Assembly: GCF_900115345.1 (NCBI RefSeq)
Contig: NZ_FOWC01000001.1
Coordinates: forward strand, 186,001 to 250,000
Source of the DNA: Amycolatopsis rubida
GTDB taxonomy: Bacteria; Actinomycetota; Actinomycetes; Mycobacteriales; Pseudonocardiaceae
Reading direction: 5' to 3'
DNA length: 64,000 bases
Shown here: piece by piece, positions 47,304 to 57,080 of the stretch
Layout of the letters: every line of letters starts with the position of its first letter
How positions within the stretch are numbered: position 1 is the stretch's first letter
The notes under the pieces: model-generated
The model's database searches: none
What the model saw: only the letters and a program-made list of their open reading frames with translations
What the model was told of the DNA's origin: nothing
Made by a program: the position numbers and the translations under genes

Positions 47304-47972
47304 TTAGTCGGGTGCGCCGACCGGCTCGGCACTCGGCAGCCAGTGCGCCCGGTACAGCATGTGCAGGTTGTCCGCGTTCACCAGCACTCCGCACGTCAGA
47401 TCGACCTCGGCGCACGCGTGGTGCGGTGATTCCTCTCCAGGAGCCGAACCCGGCGCGCGGAACGCGAGGTCGAAGAAATACTCGGCCGCGTGCCGGAAAA
47501 CCGGTGCACTGCCGGTCAGGAACATCGTGTCGGCGTGAATCCGGTCGTACAGCCGGTCCCGGGTTCGCCAGTACGGCCGCTCCACCGGACGTCGCTCAGC
47601 CGGGATCCGCACCGTATGCGGCCGGGCGGGGCCGAGCGCGGCCCTGATCCGCGGCCACCGCGAAACGCGCAACTGCGCGGTGTGGTGGCTCAGCACCAGA
47701 TCCAGCGGACGACCGGTGCGCTCCGGTTCGGCCGGGATCCGGCCAGCGCGCAGCGGGAGGTGGATGATCGTGTGCCGCGATCGCGCGGCCAGCAGCGACA
47801 GCACTCCGATCTGGTACGCCGCCCGGCGATCGACGTACATCTCCGTGTGCCACTCGCATTCGAACAACAGCGCGGTGTCCAGAACAGGATCAGGGCGCAG
47901 CACCCGCCATTCCCGGCCGTCGAGCCGAGCATGGCGGAGCTGCGCCCGCACCTTCATCGCTCGCCGGGCCAC
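47304..47972 (-). CDS. Hypothetical protein
   Basis: 222 residues from the GTG at 47972, chosen because AAGGAGG lies five bases upstream; the open frame reaches 48023. It is rich in Arg and His, with no signal peptide or membrane helix. Visible segments are LLFECEWHTEMYVDRRAAYQ, HADTMFLTGSAPVFRHAAEY and a C-terminal CAEVDLTCGVLVNADNLHML. I recognise no family. It lies nine bases before the DUF3592 gene and after the M1 peptidase gene, in the same direction. Confidence 0.65.
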   Translation of the reverse strand: MARRAMKVRAQLRHARLDGREWRVLRPDPVLDTALLFECEWHTEMYVDRRAAYQIGVLSLLAARSRHTIIHLPLRAGRIPAEPERTGRPLDLVLSHHTAQLRVSRWPRIRAALGPARPHTVRIPAERRPVERPYWRTRDRLYDRIHADTMFLTGSAPVFRHAAEYFFDLAFRAPGSAPGEESPHHACAEVDLTCGVLVNADNLHMLYRAHWLPSAEPVGAPD

Positions 47973-48030
47973 CGGATCCTCCTTAGCAAGAGCGGAACTC
48001 TCCAGGATCCCGCGGCCCGGCAAGCGAATT

Positions 48031-49545
48031 TCAGTGCTGGCCTGCCTCCGCCAGCGCGCGATGGTTCGCCTGGATCTGGTCCCACGCCTTCGGCTTCGCG
48101 TGCGCGGCGAACGTCCTCGCCGCCGCGACCGTCCCGTTAGGACCGACGGCGGGCTTCCCCTTGGTGTACAGCCAGGTCTGGAACAGCTCCTGCAACGGCT
48201 TGCCCGACACCTTCTCCGCGAGCGCGATGAAGTCCGGGATCACCGCCGCCTTGCCTGCCTTCGCGACCTGCCACTGCCGCAGGATCGAGAAGAACGCGTC
48301 ATCACCGACCGTCTTGCGCAACGCCTGCACGGCCATCGCGCCCCGGTCGTACACCGCGCGGTCGAACTGCTTCGGCTCGCCCGGGTCGCCCGGCAGGACC
48401 TGCCAGAACGGGTCGTCGGCGGCGTAGGAGTCGTACGCGTACTGCGCGAGTTCCGCGGTCGTGCCCTCGCCCTGGTGCTCGGACCACAGGTACTCGGCGT
48501 AGGAGGCGAAGCCCTCGTTCAGCCAGATGTCGCTCCACTTGCCGAGCGAAACGTTGTCGCCGAACCACTGGTGCGCGTTCTCATGCGCGATCAGCGTGGT
48601 GTTGGAGCCGGCGGCGAAGTTGCGCGCGCCGTAGGTCGGCCGGGTCTGGTTTTCCAGTGAGAAGGTGATCCCGCTGGTCACGACGCCGCCCTCGGCCTCG
48701 AACGGATACGGCCCGAACTGCGACGCCAGGAACTCGTCGACCTCCGGCGTCCGCTCCACGCTCGCCTTGGCCGCGTCGAGCGAATCGCCGAGATCGGCAC
48801 CGTAGGCGGTGATGAACGGCTTGCCGTCCGGGGTGGTGGACTGGACCACGTCGTACTTGCCGACGATGAACGACGTCAGGTAGGTCGCCTGCGGTTTGGT
48901 GCTGCGCCAGTTCCACCGCGTCCAGCCGGCCCGCTGTTTGGTCTTCTTCACGAGCGTGCCGTTCGTGATCGCGGAGAGACCGTCCGGGGCCTCGATCGAC
49001 ACGTCGTAGGTCGCTTTGTCGGTGGGGTGGTCGTTGGAGGGGAACCACCACTGCGCGCTCTGCGGCTCGTCGACGCCGAGCGCCCCGAAAGCACCCTTCT
49101 TCCAGGTGTTCAGTCCGCCGGCCTTCTCCGTCGACGGGCTGTCGGAGTAGCTCACGACGACCGTCGCGGACTGGCCCTTGAGCAGCGGCTGCGCCGGGGT
49201 GATCACCAGCTCGCCGTCGCCGTTCTGGTTGGTGAACTGCGCGGGCCGGTTGTTCACCAGCACCTTCGACGCCTTGAGCGCGAAGTCAAGGTCGAAGCGC
49301 GACAGGTCCTGGGTCGCGGTGAGCAGCAGCGTCGTGGTGCCCGACAGGACGTCGGTTTCCGGCTGGTAGCTCACGCGGATGTCGTAGTGCTGCACGTCGG
49401 TGCCGCCGTTGCCGGCGTTCGGGTAGTACGGGTCGCCGACGCCGGGCGCGCCCGGTGCCGGCACTGCCGAAGCGGTGCCTGCCAGCAGCACCGTCGCGAC
49501 TCCAGCCGCAACCGCCCCGATTCCGGCCCGAGTTCTCGATCGCAT
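48031..49545 (-). CDS. Secreted M1 family metallopeptidase
   Basis: 504 residues from ATG with TTGGAGG upstream. A signal peptide (residues 1-27, AGVATVLLAGTASA) sends it out of the cell. The aminopeptidase N-like beta domain comes first, then ITFSLENQTRP (the GxMEN-type substrate motif) and HENAHQWFGDNVSLGKWSDI followed by WLNEGFASY, which give HExxH plus the distal Glu for zinc. It is shorter than full-length aminopeptidase N and lacks the large C-terminal domain. Probable role: extracellular peptide hydrolysis. Confidence 0.9.
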   Translation of the reverse strand: MRSRTRAGIGAVAAGVATVLLAGTASAVPAPGAPGVGDPYYPNAGNGGTDVQHYDIRVSYQPETDVLSGTTTLLLTATQDLSRFDLDFALKASKVLVNNRPAQFTNQNGDGELVITPAQPLLKGQSATVVVSYSDSPSTEKAGGLNTWKKGAFGALGVDEPQSAQWWFPSNDHPTDKATYDVSIEAPDGLSAITNGTLVKKTKQRAGWTRWNWRSTKPQATYLTSFIVGKYDVVQSTTPDGKPFITAYGADLGDSLDAAKASVERTPEVDEFLASQFGPYPFEAEGGVVTSGITFSLENQTRPTYGARNFAAGSNTTLIAHENAHQWFGDNVSLGKWSDIWLNEGFASYAEYLWSEHQGEGTTAELAQYAYDSYAADDPFWQVLPGDPGEPKQFDRAVYDRGAMAVQALRKTVGDDAFFSILRQWQVAKAGKAAVIPDFIALAEKVSGKPLQELFQTWLYTKGKPAVGPNGTVAAARTFAAHAKPKAWDQIQANHRALAEAGQH

Positions 49546-49636
49546 GGTTCCTCCAAGGTGGCCAATGCGACCGAACGTATCCACGTGCGCACCCCACAGG
49601 TACGTCCGAACGACGGGTTCTTACCCACTGGGAAGA

Positions 49637-49981
49637 TCACCCGGATTCGGCGATCCACCACGCGATGGCGATCGGGATGCCGTACAGGATCGGGCCCGCG
49701 TACAGCCCCGGCCACGGTCCCCAGCCGCGCCGCACGGCCAGTCCGGCCATCGCGAACGACCCGGCGATCGCCGCGAACCAGCCGACCCACGGCAGCGAAG
49801 CGACCGCCTGTTGCCCGGCCGCGCTGCAGATCGCCCGGCTGTCCCCGGCGAAGCAGGTGTCGCTGGCCATCACCAGAAACGACGAGAAGTACGAGCACAC
49901 CAGCCCGATCAGCGCCAGCGCCGCCACTGCCGCGCTGAACCAGGCCCACCGGCCTCGCGGGCGCAGGTCCGCCTCGTTCAC
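49637..49981 (-). CDS. Small membrane protein, hypothetical
   Basis: 114 residues with three hydrophobic segments (AWFSAAVAALALIGLVCSYF, ASLPWVGWFAAIAGSFAMAG, GLYAGPILYGIPIAIAWW). A loop between the first two holds two cysteines (DTCFAGDSRAICSAAG) that could form a disulfide. No family is recognised. It lies 32 bases after menD in the same direction and may be co-transcribed. Confidence 0.65.
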   Translation of the reverse strand: MNEADLRPRGRWAWFSAAVAALALIGLVCSYFSSFLVMASDTCFAGDSRAICSAAGQQAVASLPWVGWFAAIAGSFAMAGLAVRRGWGPWPGLYAGPILYGIPIAIAWWIAESG

Positions 49982-50013
49982 GAAATCCCCCGTTTTTCAC
50001 CGGCCCCCGCCGG

Positions 50014-51690
50014 TTAAACCGTCCCCACCGCTTCGGCGACCGCGGACTTCAGCCGCGCGTGGAGATTCCGGTGCTGTGCCCGGTCGACCCGGACCTCGAC
50101 GACCCGCAGGCCCGGCGCGGGCTGCAACGCGGCACGGAACTCTTCGACCGTCTCGGCCACCACGTGCGGTACCCGGTAGCCCGCGCAAAGCGCACCCAAA
50201 TCCGCGCCGTGCGGGGTGCCGAAGACGCGCTCGAAGCTCGCCGAGTGTTCCGGCGCGCCCTGCTCCAGCAGCGAGAAAATGCCGCCGCCATCGTCGTTCA
50301 GCACCACGATCGTCAGGTCCGGCAACTGCTCCGCGGGCCCGGTGAGCAGGCCGGACGCGTCGTGCAGGAACGTCAGGTCGCCGAGCAGCGCGTACGACGG
50401 CGCGCGGTGCACGGTGGCCGCGCCGATGGCCGTCGAGACCGTGCCGTCGATCCCGGCGACGCCGCGGTTGCGGTGCACCAGGACGTCCGGACGCAGCCGT
50501 CCGGCCAGCGCGACGTCACGCGTCGGGTTCGAGGAACCGACCACCAGCAGCGCGCCGTCCGGCAACGCGTCGACCAGCTCTGTCGCCACCCGGACGCCGC
50601 TCGGCCACGGCTCGGCGGCCAGCGCCGTCGCGACCGCTTGGCTGGCCGCAGCGTCCGCGCGCTGCCAGCTCGCCAGCCACTCCGGGTCCGCGGGCTTCGT
50701 CGGTTCGGCAAACCACTGCCCGACCTGACGGACGTTGTGCGCCGGCGCGGGCCAGTCCGAATCCGGACGCACCAGCAGCACCTCGACCTCCGGGTCCGAC
50801 AGCACCTTCTGGACCTGCCGGAACACCGTCGGACGGCCGAGACACAGCACCTGCTCGGGACGGTGCCGCGAGATGAATTCCTCAACGCCCAGCAGCCAGG
50901 CACCGGACGACATCGCGGTCGCGCCGGACAAGCCGAGCCCGCCGGTCTCCGAAACCACCGGCCAGCCGTGCTGTTCGGCCCATTCGCTGGCCGCCTGCGC
51001 GCCGGTGTCGCACGCGATCACCAGGCCGTGCCGCGCCGAGGGCACCACGAACGAGGGCAGCGCGCCGAAGTCCGGCAGCTCGGTCCAGCGTTCACCGTCC
51101 GGGCGGCCTTCGAGCGATTCGTACCACTCGCCGTGATCGTCGAGATCCGGCACCAGCGGTTCGCGGAACGGGATGTTCAGGTGCACCGGCCCGCAGCGCC
51201 ATTCGCCGTACGCGGCGTTCCACGCGCGGCAGATCTGGCTGCGCCAGTAGGAGTTCTGCCCGGCCCGGCGCTCGGCGACAGCCAGCTCGTCGAAGTAGCG
51301 GACCGCGTCGCCGTACAGCTCGTACTGGTTGATCACCTGGCTCGCGCCGGCCGAACGCAGCTCCGGCGGACGGTCGGCGGTGAGCACGATCAGCGGCACG
51401 CCCGCCCGGTCGGCCTCCAGCACGGCCGGGTGGAAGTTCGCCGCCGCGGTGCCGGAGGTGCAGACCACCGCCGCCGGACGGCCGGTGCGCGCCGCGATGC
51501 CGAGCGCGAGGAACGCCGCGCCGCGCTCGTCGATGCGGACGTGCAGCTTCAGCCGTCCCGACGCGGCGGCGTCGTAGAGCGCGATGGACAGCGGCGCGTT
51601 GCGAGATCCTGGACACAACACCACGTGCGACACGGTGTTGCGGACGAGTTCGTCGACGATGACCCTGGCCTGCGCGGTGGAGGGGTTCAC
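50014..51690 (-). CDS. menD: SEPHCHC synthase (2-succinyl-5-enolpyruvyl-6-hydroxy-3-cyclohexene-1-carboxylate synthase)
   Basis: 558 residues from GTG. This thiamine-diphosphate enzyme joins 2-oxoglutarate-derived succinic semialdehyde to isochorismate, the first dedicated step of menaquinone synthesis. VVLCPGSRNAPLSIAL and HVRIDERGAAFLALGIA (with the catalytic Glu) mark the Pyr domain; LLGDLTFLHDASGL and VVLNDDGGGIF mark the TPP-binding domain. It is divergent from menB across 57 bases, a shared promoter region. Its 2-oxoglutarate use links it in substrate to KorAB. Confidence 0.95.
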   Translation of the reverse strand: MNPSTAQARVIVDELVRNTVSHVVLCPGSRNAPLSIALYDAAASGRLKLHVRIDERGAAFLALGIAARTGRPAAVVCTSGTAAANFHPAVLEADRAGVPLIVLTADRPPELRSAGASQVINQYELYGDAVRYFDELAVAERRAGQNSYWRSQICRAWNAAYGEWRCGPVHLNIPFREPLVPDLDDHGEWYESLEGRPDGERWTELPDFGALPSFVVPSARHGLVIACDTGAQAASEWAEQHGWPVVSETGGLGLSGATAMSSGAWLLGVEEFISRHRPEQVLCLGRPTVFRQVQKVLSDPEVEVLLVRPDSDWPAPAHNVRQVGQWFAEPTKPADPEWLASWQRADAAASQAVATALAAEPWPSGVRVATELVDALPDGALLVVGSSNPTRDVALAGRLRPDVLVHRNRGVAGIDGTVSTAIGAATVHRAPSYALLGDLTFLHDASGLLTGPAEQLPDLTIVVLNDDGGGIFSLLEQGAPEHSASFERVFGTPHGADLGALCAGYRVPHVVAETVEEFRAALQPAPGLRVVEVRVDRAQHRNLHARLKSAVAEAVGTV

Positions 51691-51747
51691 CGGCAGACCC
51701 CCGCTTGAGCGCGCTCTCGTCCAGAGGCGGCATCAGGCACAGCGATC

Positions 51748-52698
51748 ATGTCCACAGGTCCTATTCTCCCAAACGTGGATGACGCCCGAGTTTCCGAGCT
51801 GTTCGACCCCGCCGCCTGGTCCGAGGTCGAAGGGTTCTCCTTCACCGACATCACCTACCACCGTTCGCGAGATGCCCGCTCCGGCAAACGGGTGGTCCGG
51901 ATCGCTTTCAACCGTCCGGAGGTCCGCAACGCCTTCCGCCCGCACACCGTCGACGAGCTCTACCGGGCGCTCGACCACGCCCGGATGAGCTCGGACGTCG
52001 GGTGCGTCCTGCTCACCGGCAACGGCCCGTCGGCCAAGGACGGCGGCTGGGCGTTCTGCTCCGGCGGTGACCAGCGTATTCGCGGACGCTCCGGGTATCA
52101 GTACGCGAGCGGGGAGACCTCGGACACGGTCGACCCGGCGCGGGCGGGCCGGCTGCACATCCTCGAAGTCCAGCGGTTGATCCGTTTCATGCCGAAACCC
52201 GTGGTCGCCGTGGTGCCCGGCTGGGCGGCGGGCGGCGGGCATTCGCTGCACGTCGTGTGCGATCTCACCCTCGCCTCGGCCGAGCACGCGCGGTTCAAGC
52301 AGACCGACGCCGACGTCGGCTCGTTCGACGCCGGCTACGGTTCGGCGGGCCTCGCCCGGCAGGTCGGGCAGAAATTCGCACGCGAGATCTTCTTCCTCGG
52401 CCGCGACTACACCGCCGAGCAAATGCACCGGATGGGCGCGGTCAACGAGGTCGTGCCGCACGCCGACCTGGAGCGGGTCGCGCTCGACTGGGGCTGGACG
52501 ATCATCGGTAAGTCGCCGACCGCGCAGCGGATGCTGAAGTACGCCTTCAACGCGATCGACGACGGGATGGTCGGGCAGCAGCTGTTCGCCGGTGAGACGA
52601 CCCGGCTGGCGTATATGCAGGACGAGGCGGTCGAAGGCCGCGACGCGTTCCTGGAGAAGCGCGACCCGGACTGGTCCGGCTACCCGTACTACTACTGA
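51748..52698 (+). CDS. menB: 1,4-dihydroxy-2-naphthoyl-CoA synthase
   Basis: 316 residues. It is a crotonase-fold enzyme that cyclises o-succinylbenzoyl-CoA. FCSGGDQRIRG is the substrate loop, WAAGGGHSLHVVCDLTLASA the oxyanion site, and DADVGSFDAGYGSAGLARQV carries the Asp/Ser typical of MenB; the C-terminus ends SGYPYYY. The length and the SGGDQ loop separate it from ordinary enoyl-CoA hydratases. menE follows 34 bases downstream in the same direction. Confidence 0.96.
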   Translation: MSTGPILPNVDDARVSELFDPAAWSEVEGFSFTDITYHRSRDARSGKRVVRIAFNRPEVRNAFRPHTVDELYRALDHARMSSDVGCVLLTGNGPSAKDGGWAFCSGGDQRIRGRSGYQYASGETSDTVDPARAGRLHILEVQRLIRFMPKPVVAVVPGWAAGGGHSLHVVCDLTLASAEHARFKQTDADVGSFDAGYGSAGLARQVGQKFAREIFFLGRDYTAEQMHRMGAVNEVVPHADLERVALDWGWTIIGKSPTAQRMLKYAFNAIDDGMVGQQLFAGETTRLAYMQDEAVEGRDAFLEKRDPDWSGYPYYY

Positions 52699-52732
52699 CC
52701 CCGTGAGCGACAACCCCCGCTGAGGCTCCCTA

Positions 52733-53872
52733 GTGCACCCCTCCTGGCTAGACGGCACCGCCGCCGCCCTCACCGCCTTGGACGTCGCCCTCGCCGCCGC
52801 CCTCGATGGCGGCCCCGCGGTCCTCCCCCTGAACTCCGCCGACCCGTCGGCCCCCGCGCTGCTCGAAGCGATGGCCCCGGAGCAGCCGGTCGAGCCGGAC
52901 ACCGCCGTGGTGATCGCCACCTCCGGGTCCACCGGAGCGCCGAAGGGAGTGCTGCTGTCGCCGCGCGCACTCGTCGCGTCCGCGACGGCCACGCACGCCC
53001 GGCTCGGTGGCCCCGGACACTGGCTGCTCGCCACGCCCGCGCACTACATCGGCGGCCTGCAAGTCCTGATCCGAGCACGGCTGGCAGGCACGAAACCTGC
53101 GTTCCTGACCGGCACCGGCTTCCGCCCGGACGAGTTCGCCGCCGCGGCCGCGCCCGTGCTGGCGGAGAACGGCCCGCGCTACACCGCGCTCGTGCCGACC
53201 CAGCTAGTCCGGCTCCTCGACGACGGCGGCACGGGCCTGGCTGCCGCGAGGGCCTTCGACGGCATCATCCTGGGCGCCGCTGCTACGTCGCCGAAGCTGC
53301 GCGCGCAAGCGGCCGAGGAAGGCGTGCGGATCGTCCCCTCGTACGGCATGAGCGAGACCGCCAGCGGCTGCGTCTACGACGGCGTCCCGCTCGACGGCGT
53401 CCGCGTGGAGCCCGACGCCGATGAACGGCTGTGGATCTCCGGCCCGGTGCTGTCGCACGGCTACCGCCTCTCCCCGGAACTGACCGCGGAGTCGTTCCGA
53501 AACGGCTCTTTTCGCACCTCCGACCGCGGCCGCCTGCTGCCCGACGGCCGGGTCGAGGTGCTCGGACGGGCGGACGACGTCATCAACACCGGCGGGGTCA
53601 AGGTGTCGGCTGCCGCGATCGAACGCCTGCTCGGCGCGCAGCCCGGGGTGCGGGACGCCTGTGTCGTCGGCATTCCCGATCCGCAGTGGGGCGAGGCGGT
53701 GGTCGCGATGGTGGTGGCTTCGACGGACGAGGCCGTGCTGCGGGCCGCGGTCCGGGCTGAGCTGGGTGCTGCCGCGACGCCGAAACGCATCGAGTTCGCC
53801 GACGCGCTCCCGTTGCGCGGCCCGGGAAAGACCGACCGGCAGGCAGTGGCCGCCGCCCTCCGGGCACGCTGA
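52733..53872 (+). CDS. menE: o-Succinylbenzoate-CoA ligase
   Basis: 379 residues from GTG, shorter than E. coli MenE (about 450), as usual in actinobacteria. It is an adenylate-forming enzyme with ATSGSTGAPKGVLLSPRAL as the P-loop, SYGMSETASGCVYDG as the second core motif, and a C-terminal GPGKTDRQAV with the catalytic Lys. It activates o-succinylbenzoate for MenB. The N-terminal ~40 residues are very Ala-rich. It shares an operon with menB. Confidence 0.93.
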   Translation: MHPSWLDGTAAALTALDVALAAALDGGPAVLPLNSADPSAPALLEAMAPEQPVEPDTAVVIATSGSTGAPKGVLLSPRALVASATATHARLGGPGHWLLATPAHYIGGLQVLIRARLAGTKPAFLTGTGFRPDEFAAAAAPVLAENGPRYTALVPTQLVRLLDDGGTGLAAARAFDGIILGAAATSPKLRAQAAEEGVRIVPSYGMSETASGCVYDGVPLDGVRVEPDADERLWISGPVLSHGYRLSPELTAESFRNGSFRTSDRGRLLPDGRVEVLGRADDVINTGGVKVSAAAIERLLGAQPGVRDACVVGIPDPQWGEAVVAMVVASTDEAVLRAAVRAELGAAATPKRIEFADALPLRGPGKTDRQAVAAALRAR

Positions 53873-53931
53873 CCGCCACGCCCCGCACCTGGGCCCCGGA
53901 TCGACCGCCTTGCAGCGCAACCCCGGTTCGT

Positions 53932-53970
53932 CCGTGCGGGGCACCCGGACGGAATCAGGTCCCCGCACGG
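53932..53970. terminator. Possible hairpin after menE
   Basis: CCGTGCGGGG (53932-53941) pairs with CCCCGCACGG (53961-53970) around a 19-base loop, 60 bases after the menE stop. There is no T-run. It may separate menBE from menA. Confidence 0.4.
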
Positions 53971-54013
53971 CTTGTGGCCGGGCACCGAACGGGTGAAGAT
54001 CGCATGGCGTTGA

Positions 54014-54892
54014 ATGGACCCCATGGCGACAGTCAGTGAGTGGATCGAAGGCGCTCGGCCGAGGACGCTGCCGAACGCGATCGCGCCGGTCGTGGCGGGC
54101 GTCGGAGCGGCGATCGCGCTCGACGCGTTCTCCTGGTGGCGTTCGCTGCTCGCCTTGCTGGTCGCGCTGTCGCTGATCATCGGCGTGAACTTCGCCAACG
54201 ACTACTCCGACGGTATCCGCGGCACCGACGAACACCGCGTCGGCCCGCTGCGTCTCGTCGGCTCCGGCGCGGCGAACCCGAAGGCCGTGCTGCGTGCCGC
54301 TTTGACGTCCCTGGGCCTCGCCGGCGTGCTGGGCCTGGCGCTCGTCGCGTTGAGCGGACACTGGTGGCTGCTCGCGATGGGCGCGCTGTGCATCCTCGGC
54401 GCGTGGTTCTACACCGGCGGCAAAAAGCCTTACGGCTACTACGGTCTGGGCGAGATCGCGGTCTTCGTGTTCTTCGGCCTGGCCGGCGTCCTCGGCACGG
54501 TTTACGTCCAGGCCGGCCGGGTCAGCTGGGACGCACTGGGCTGCGCGGTGGCGGTCGGCTCGTTCTCGATGGCGGTGCTGGTCGCGAACAACCTGCGTGA
54601 CATCCCCACCGACATCGAGTCCGGCAAGCACACCCTCGCGACCCGCATGGGCGACGGCGGCACCCGAAAGCTCTACCTGACTCTGGTGACAGTTCCCTAC
54701 GCGCTCACCGTGCTGATGGGGATCTGGCACCCGCTGCTGTTCATCACCTTCGTGACCGCGCCGCTGCTGCTGAAGCCGATCATGGCCGTCGGCGGTGGCG
54801 GCAAGGGCCGGGAGTTGATCCCGGCCCTGCGCGACACCGGCATGGCGATGCTGGCCTGGGCGGTGCTGAGCGCGGTCGCTCTGGCGCTCTAG
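54014..54892 (+). CDS. menA: 1,4-Dihydroxy-2-naphthoate polyprenyltransferase
   Basis: 292 residues; a second ATG nine bases on (MATVSEW) is an equally good start. It is an integral membrane prenyltransferase of the UbiA family that attaches the polyprenyl tail to dihydroxynaphthoate. The first Asp-rich motif reads [15 protein letters not shown] and the second lies in [16 protein letters not shown]; about eight helices are visible. The stop codon shares CTAG with that of the convergent aldehyde dehydrogenase, so the two genes overlap by four bases. Confidence 0.94.
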   Translation: MDPMATVSEWIEGARPRTLPNAIAPVVAGVGAAIALDAFSWWRSLLALLVALSLIIGVNFANDYSDGIRGTDEHRVGPLRLVGSGAANPKAVLRAALTSLGLAGVLGLALVALSGHWWLLAMGALCILGAWFYTGGKKPYGYYGLGEIAVFVFFGLAGVLGTVYVQAGRVSWDALGCAVAVGSFSMAVLVANNLRDIPTDIESGKHTLATRMGDGGTRKLYLTLVTVPYALTVLMGIWHPLLFITFVTAPLLLKPIMAVGGGGKGRELIPALRDTGMAMLAWAVLSAVALAL

Positions 54893-56328
54893 CGACCCGC
54901 CGCGATCGCCTGCCACTCCACGAACTCCGCCAGCCCGTGCGAGCCGTACTCACGGCCGACTCCGCTCGCCTTGAACCCGCCGAACGGAGCGTTCCCGTGC
55001 CGCGGCGCGCCGTTGACGTGGAACGTGCCTGTCCGCACGGCGCGCGCGATCTCGACGCCGTGCTCCGCGTCGGCCGTCCACACGCCGCCGCTCAAGCCGT
55101 AGCCGGAGTCGTTCGCGAGCCGGATCGCCTCGTCCTCGGTGTCGAACGGGATGACCACGAGCACCGGCCCGAAGATCTCCTCACGCGCGATCCGCATGTC
55201 GTTCGCGACGTCGGCGAATACCGTCGGACGCACGTAAAACCCGTCCGCCAGCTCAGGATTCGCGAGCGGCGCGGTACCGCCCGCCGCGATCCGCGCACCC
55301 TCTTCGACGCCTAGCCGCAGGTACGACAACACCCGCTCGTACTGGTCGCGGCGCACGATCGGCCCGACGAACGTGTCCGGCTTCGCCGGGTCGCCGACCA
55401 CGAGCCCGTCGGCCATTTCCGCCAGCGCGGCCACGACCTCGGCGTACCGCTCGCGTGCCGCGAAGATCCGCGTGTGGGCCACGCACATCTCGCCGTTGTT
55501 GGCGAACGTCGCGCTCTGGATCCCCTCGGCCACGGTCTTCGGGTCCGCGTCCGCGAGCACGATCGCCGCGGACTTTCCGCCGAGTTCCAGCCCGACGCGC
55601 TTGAACTGCTCTCCCGCGAGCGACGCGATCCGCCGTCCGGCCGCCGTCGAGCCGGTGAACGAGATCTTGTCGACGCCGGGGTGCGTCACCAGGTACTCGC
55701 TCACGTCGCGGTCGGCCGCGAACACGCTCACCACACCCTCGGGGAATCCGGCCTCCGCGAAGATCTCCGCCAGCACCATCGCGTCGAGCGGGGTTTCCGG
55801 CGCCGCCTTCAGCAGCACCGGGTTACCCGCCAGCAGAGCCGGAATCAGCTTCACCAGCGCGGCCGAGTGCGGCGAGTTCCACGGGATCACCGCCGCCACC
55901 ACGCCGACCGGCGCGGCGCGCACGATCGTCCGGTTGCCTGCCTCGTCGATCAGCGTCTCCTCCCAGGCGAACTCGCGCGCGGTCTTGAGCCACGCGGCCG
56001 TGCGCTCCGGGAGGTTGTGCTGAGTCCAGCCGGTGAACCAGCTCGGCGACCCGTTCTCCGCGGTGATCAGCTCGGCGATCTCGTCGGCCCGAGCGGCGTG
56101 CAGGTCGTTGAACCGCTCGACCAGGCGCAGACGCTCGGCTAACGGCGTTCTCACCCACGGTTCGAGTGCCCGGCGAGCCGCCGCCACCGCACGGTCGACG
56201 TCGGCCTTCGAAGCTTTCGGCGCGGTCCCCACCAGCGCACGGTCGTGCGGCGAACGGATTTCGAAGGTGTCGGTCGTCGCCGGCCCGGTCCAGCGGCCGC
56301 CGAGGAAGAGCTGGTCGTAAGTGCGCAT
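54889..56328 (-). CDS. Aldehyde dehydrogenase family protein
   Basis: 479 residues, the standard length. It oxidises aldehydes to acids with NAD(P)+. It has [20 protein letters not shown] for cofactor binding, [12 protein letters not shown] with the general-base Glu, [13 protein letters not shown] with the nucleophilic Cys, and [18 protein letters not shown] precedes the ATG. Three copies of a GTTAACNGRACAC-type box lie between it and a divergent TetR regulator, which probably represses it. The substrate is unknown. Confidence 0.92.
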   Translation of the reverse strand: MRTYDQLFLGGRWTGPATTDTFEIRSPHDRALVGTAPKASKADVDRAVAAARRALEPWVRTPLAERLRLVERFNDLHAARADEIAELITAENGSPSWFTGWTQHNLPERTAAWLKTAREFAWEETLIDEAGNRTIVRAAPVGVVAAVIPWNSPHSAALVKLIPALLAGNPVLLKAAPETPLDAMVLAEIFAEAGFPEGVVSVFAADRDVSEYLVTHPGVDKISFTGSTAAGRRIASLAGEQFKRVGLELGGKSAAIVLADADPKTVAEGIQSATFANNGEMCVAHTRIFAARERYAEVVAALAEMADGLVVGDPAKPDTFVGPIVRRDQYERVLSYLRLGVEEGARIAAGGTAPLANPELADGFYVRPTVFADVANDMRIAREEIFGPVLVVIPFDTEDEAIRLANDSGYGLSGGVWTADAEHGVEIARAVRTGTFHVNGAPRHGNAPFGGFKASGVGREYGSHGLAEFVEWQAIAAGR

Positions 56329-56345
56329 CGGGATCTCCTGCCGAG

Positions 56346-56422
56346 GTTAACGGAACACTGCTCTCTTGTTCCCAAAGTTAACAGGACACCGATCTTTTAT
56401 CAAGAGAGCAGTGTTCTGTTAC
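56346..56422. promoter_or_regulatory. Three-box operator region between the aldehyde dehydrogenase and TetR genes
   Basis: GTTAACGGAACAC (56346-56358), GTTAACAGGACAC (56377-56389, same strand, 31 bases on) and the inverted GTGTTCTGTTAC (56411-56422). In addition AACACTGCTCTCTTG (56354-56368) and its perfect reverse complement (56401-56415) form 15-bp arms. This is a dense TetR-type target. Confidence 0.65.
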
Positions 56423-56432
56423 ACTTCGAAGC

Positions 56433-57080
56433 GTGCCCGAGTTCCAGCGCGCCCGCAGCCCCGAGCAGGTGGAAGCCCGCCGCGAGGCGATCCTCGACGC
56501 GGCCGAAGAGCTGATGACAGAGTCGTCCGTCGGCGAAGTCAGCATGCGCGAGCTGGCCCGCCGGGTAGGCCTGTCGGCGTCGAACGTCGCGCGCTACTTC
56601 CCCACGCGGGAGGCCGTCTACCTGGAGGTGCTCGACCGCGCTCGCGGCGCGTGGCTCGACTCGCTCACCCTCGACGGCGACCTGTCGGAGGTCGCCGCGA
56701 CCCTCGCCCGTTCACTCGCGACGCGACCGGTGCTGTGCGAACTGATCAGCGTGCTGGCGAACGTGCTGGAGCGCAACGTCTCGACGGAGATCGCGCGGGA
56801 TTACAAGCTGCGGTCGGCGAAGCACAACGCCCGTACCGCCGACCTGCTGCACGCCGCGCTGCCAGCGCTTTCCGCGGAGACCGCGCAAGAACTGTCGTCC
56901 GCGATCTTCATGCTCACCGCGGGAATGTGGCCGCTGGCGCACCCGAACGAAGCCGTCCAAGAAGCCGTCAAGGACCCCCGCCTGGCCGGCTCCCGCCTCG
57001 ACTTCGAGGACCGGTTGCGCCGGTTGATCGTCGTGCTGACGCTGGGCTACCAGGACGTCAGGCGTCGAATCGGCCAGTGA
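56433..57080 (+). CDS. TetR family transcriptional regulator
   Basis: 215 residues from GTG. The N-terminal helix-turn-helix ([40 protein letters not shown]) is typical. The ligand domain contains [20 protein letters not shown], seen in TetR_C subfamily members. It is divergent from the aldehyde dehydrogenase, whose promoter holds three repeat boxes, so this is its probable repressor. The 3' end overlaps the convergent Cds1-like gene by 23 bases. Confidence 0.9.
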   Translation: MPEFQRARSPEQVEARREAILDAAEELMTESSVGEVSMRELARRVGLSASNVARYFPTREAVYLEVLDRARGAWLDSLTLDGDLSEVAATLARSLATRPVLCELISVLANVLERNVSTEIARDYKLRSAKHNARTADLLHAALPALSAETAQELSSAIFMLTAGMWPLAHPNEAVQEAVKDPRLAGSRLDFEDRLRRLIVVLTLGYQDVRRRIGQ

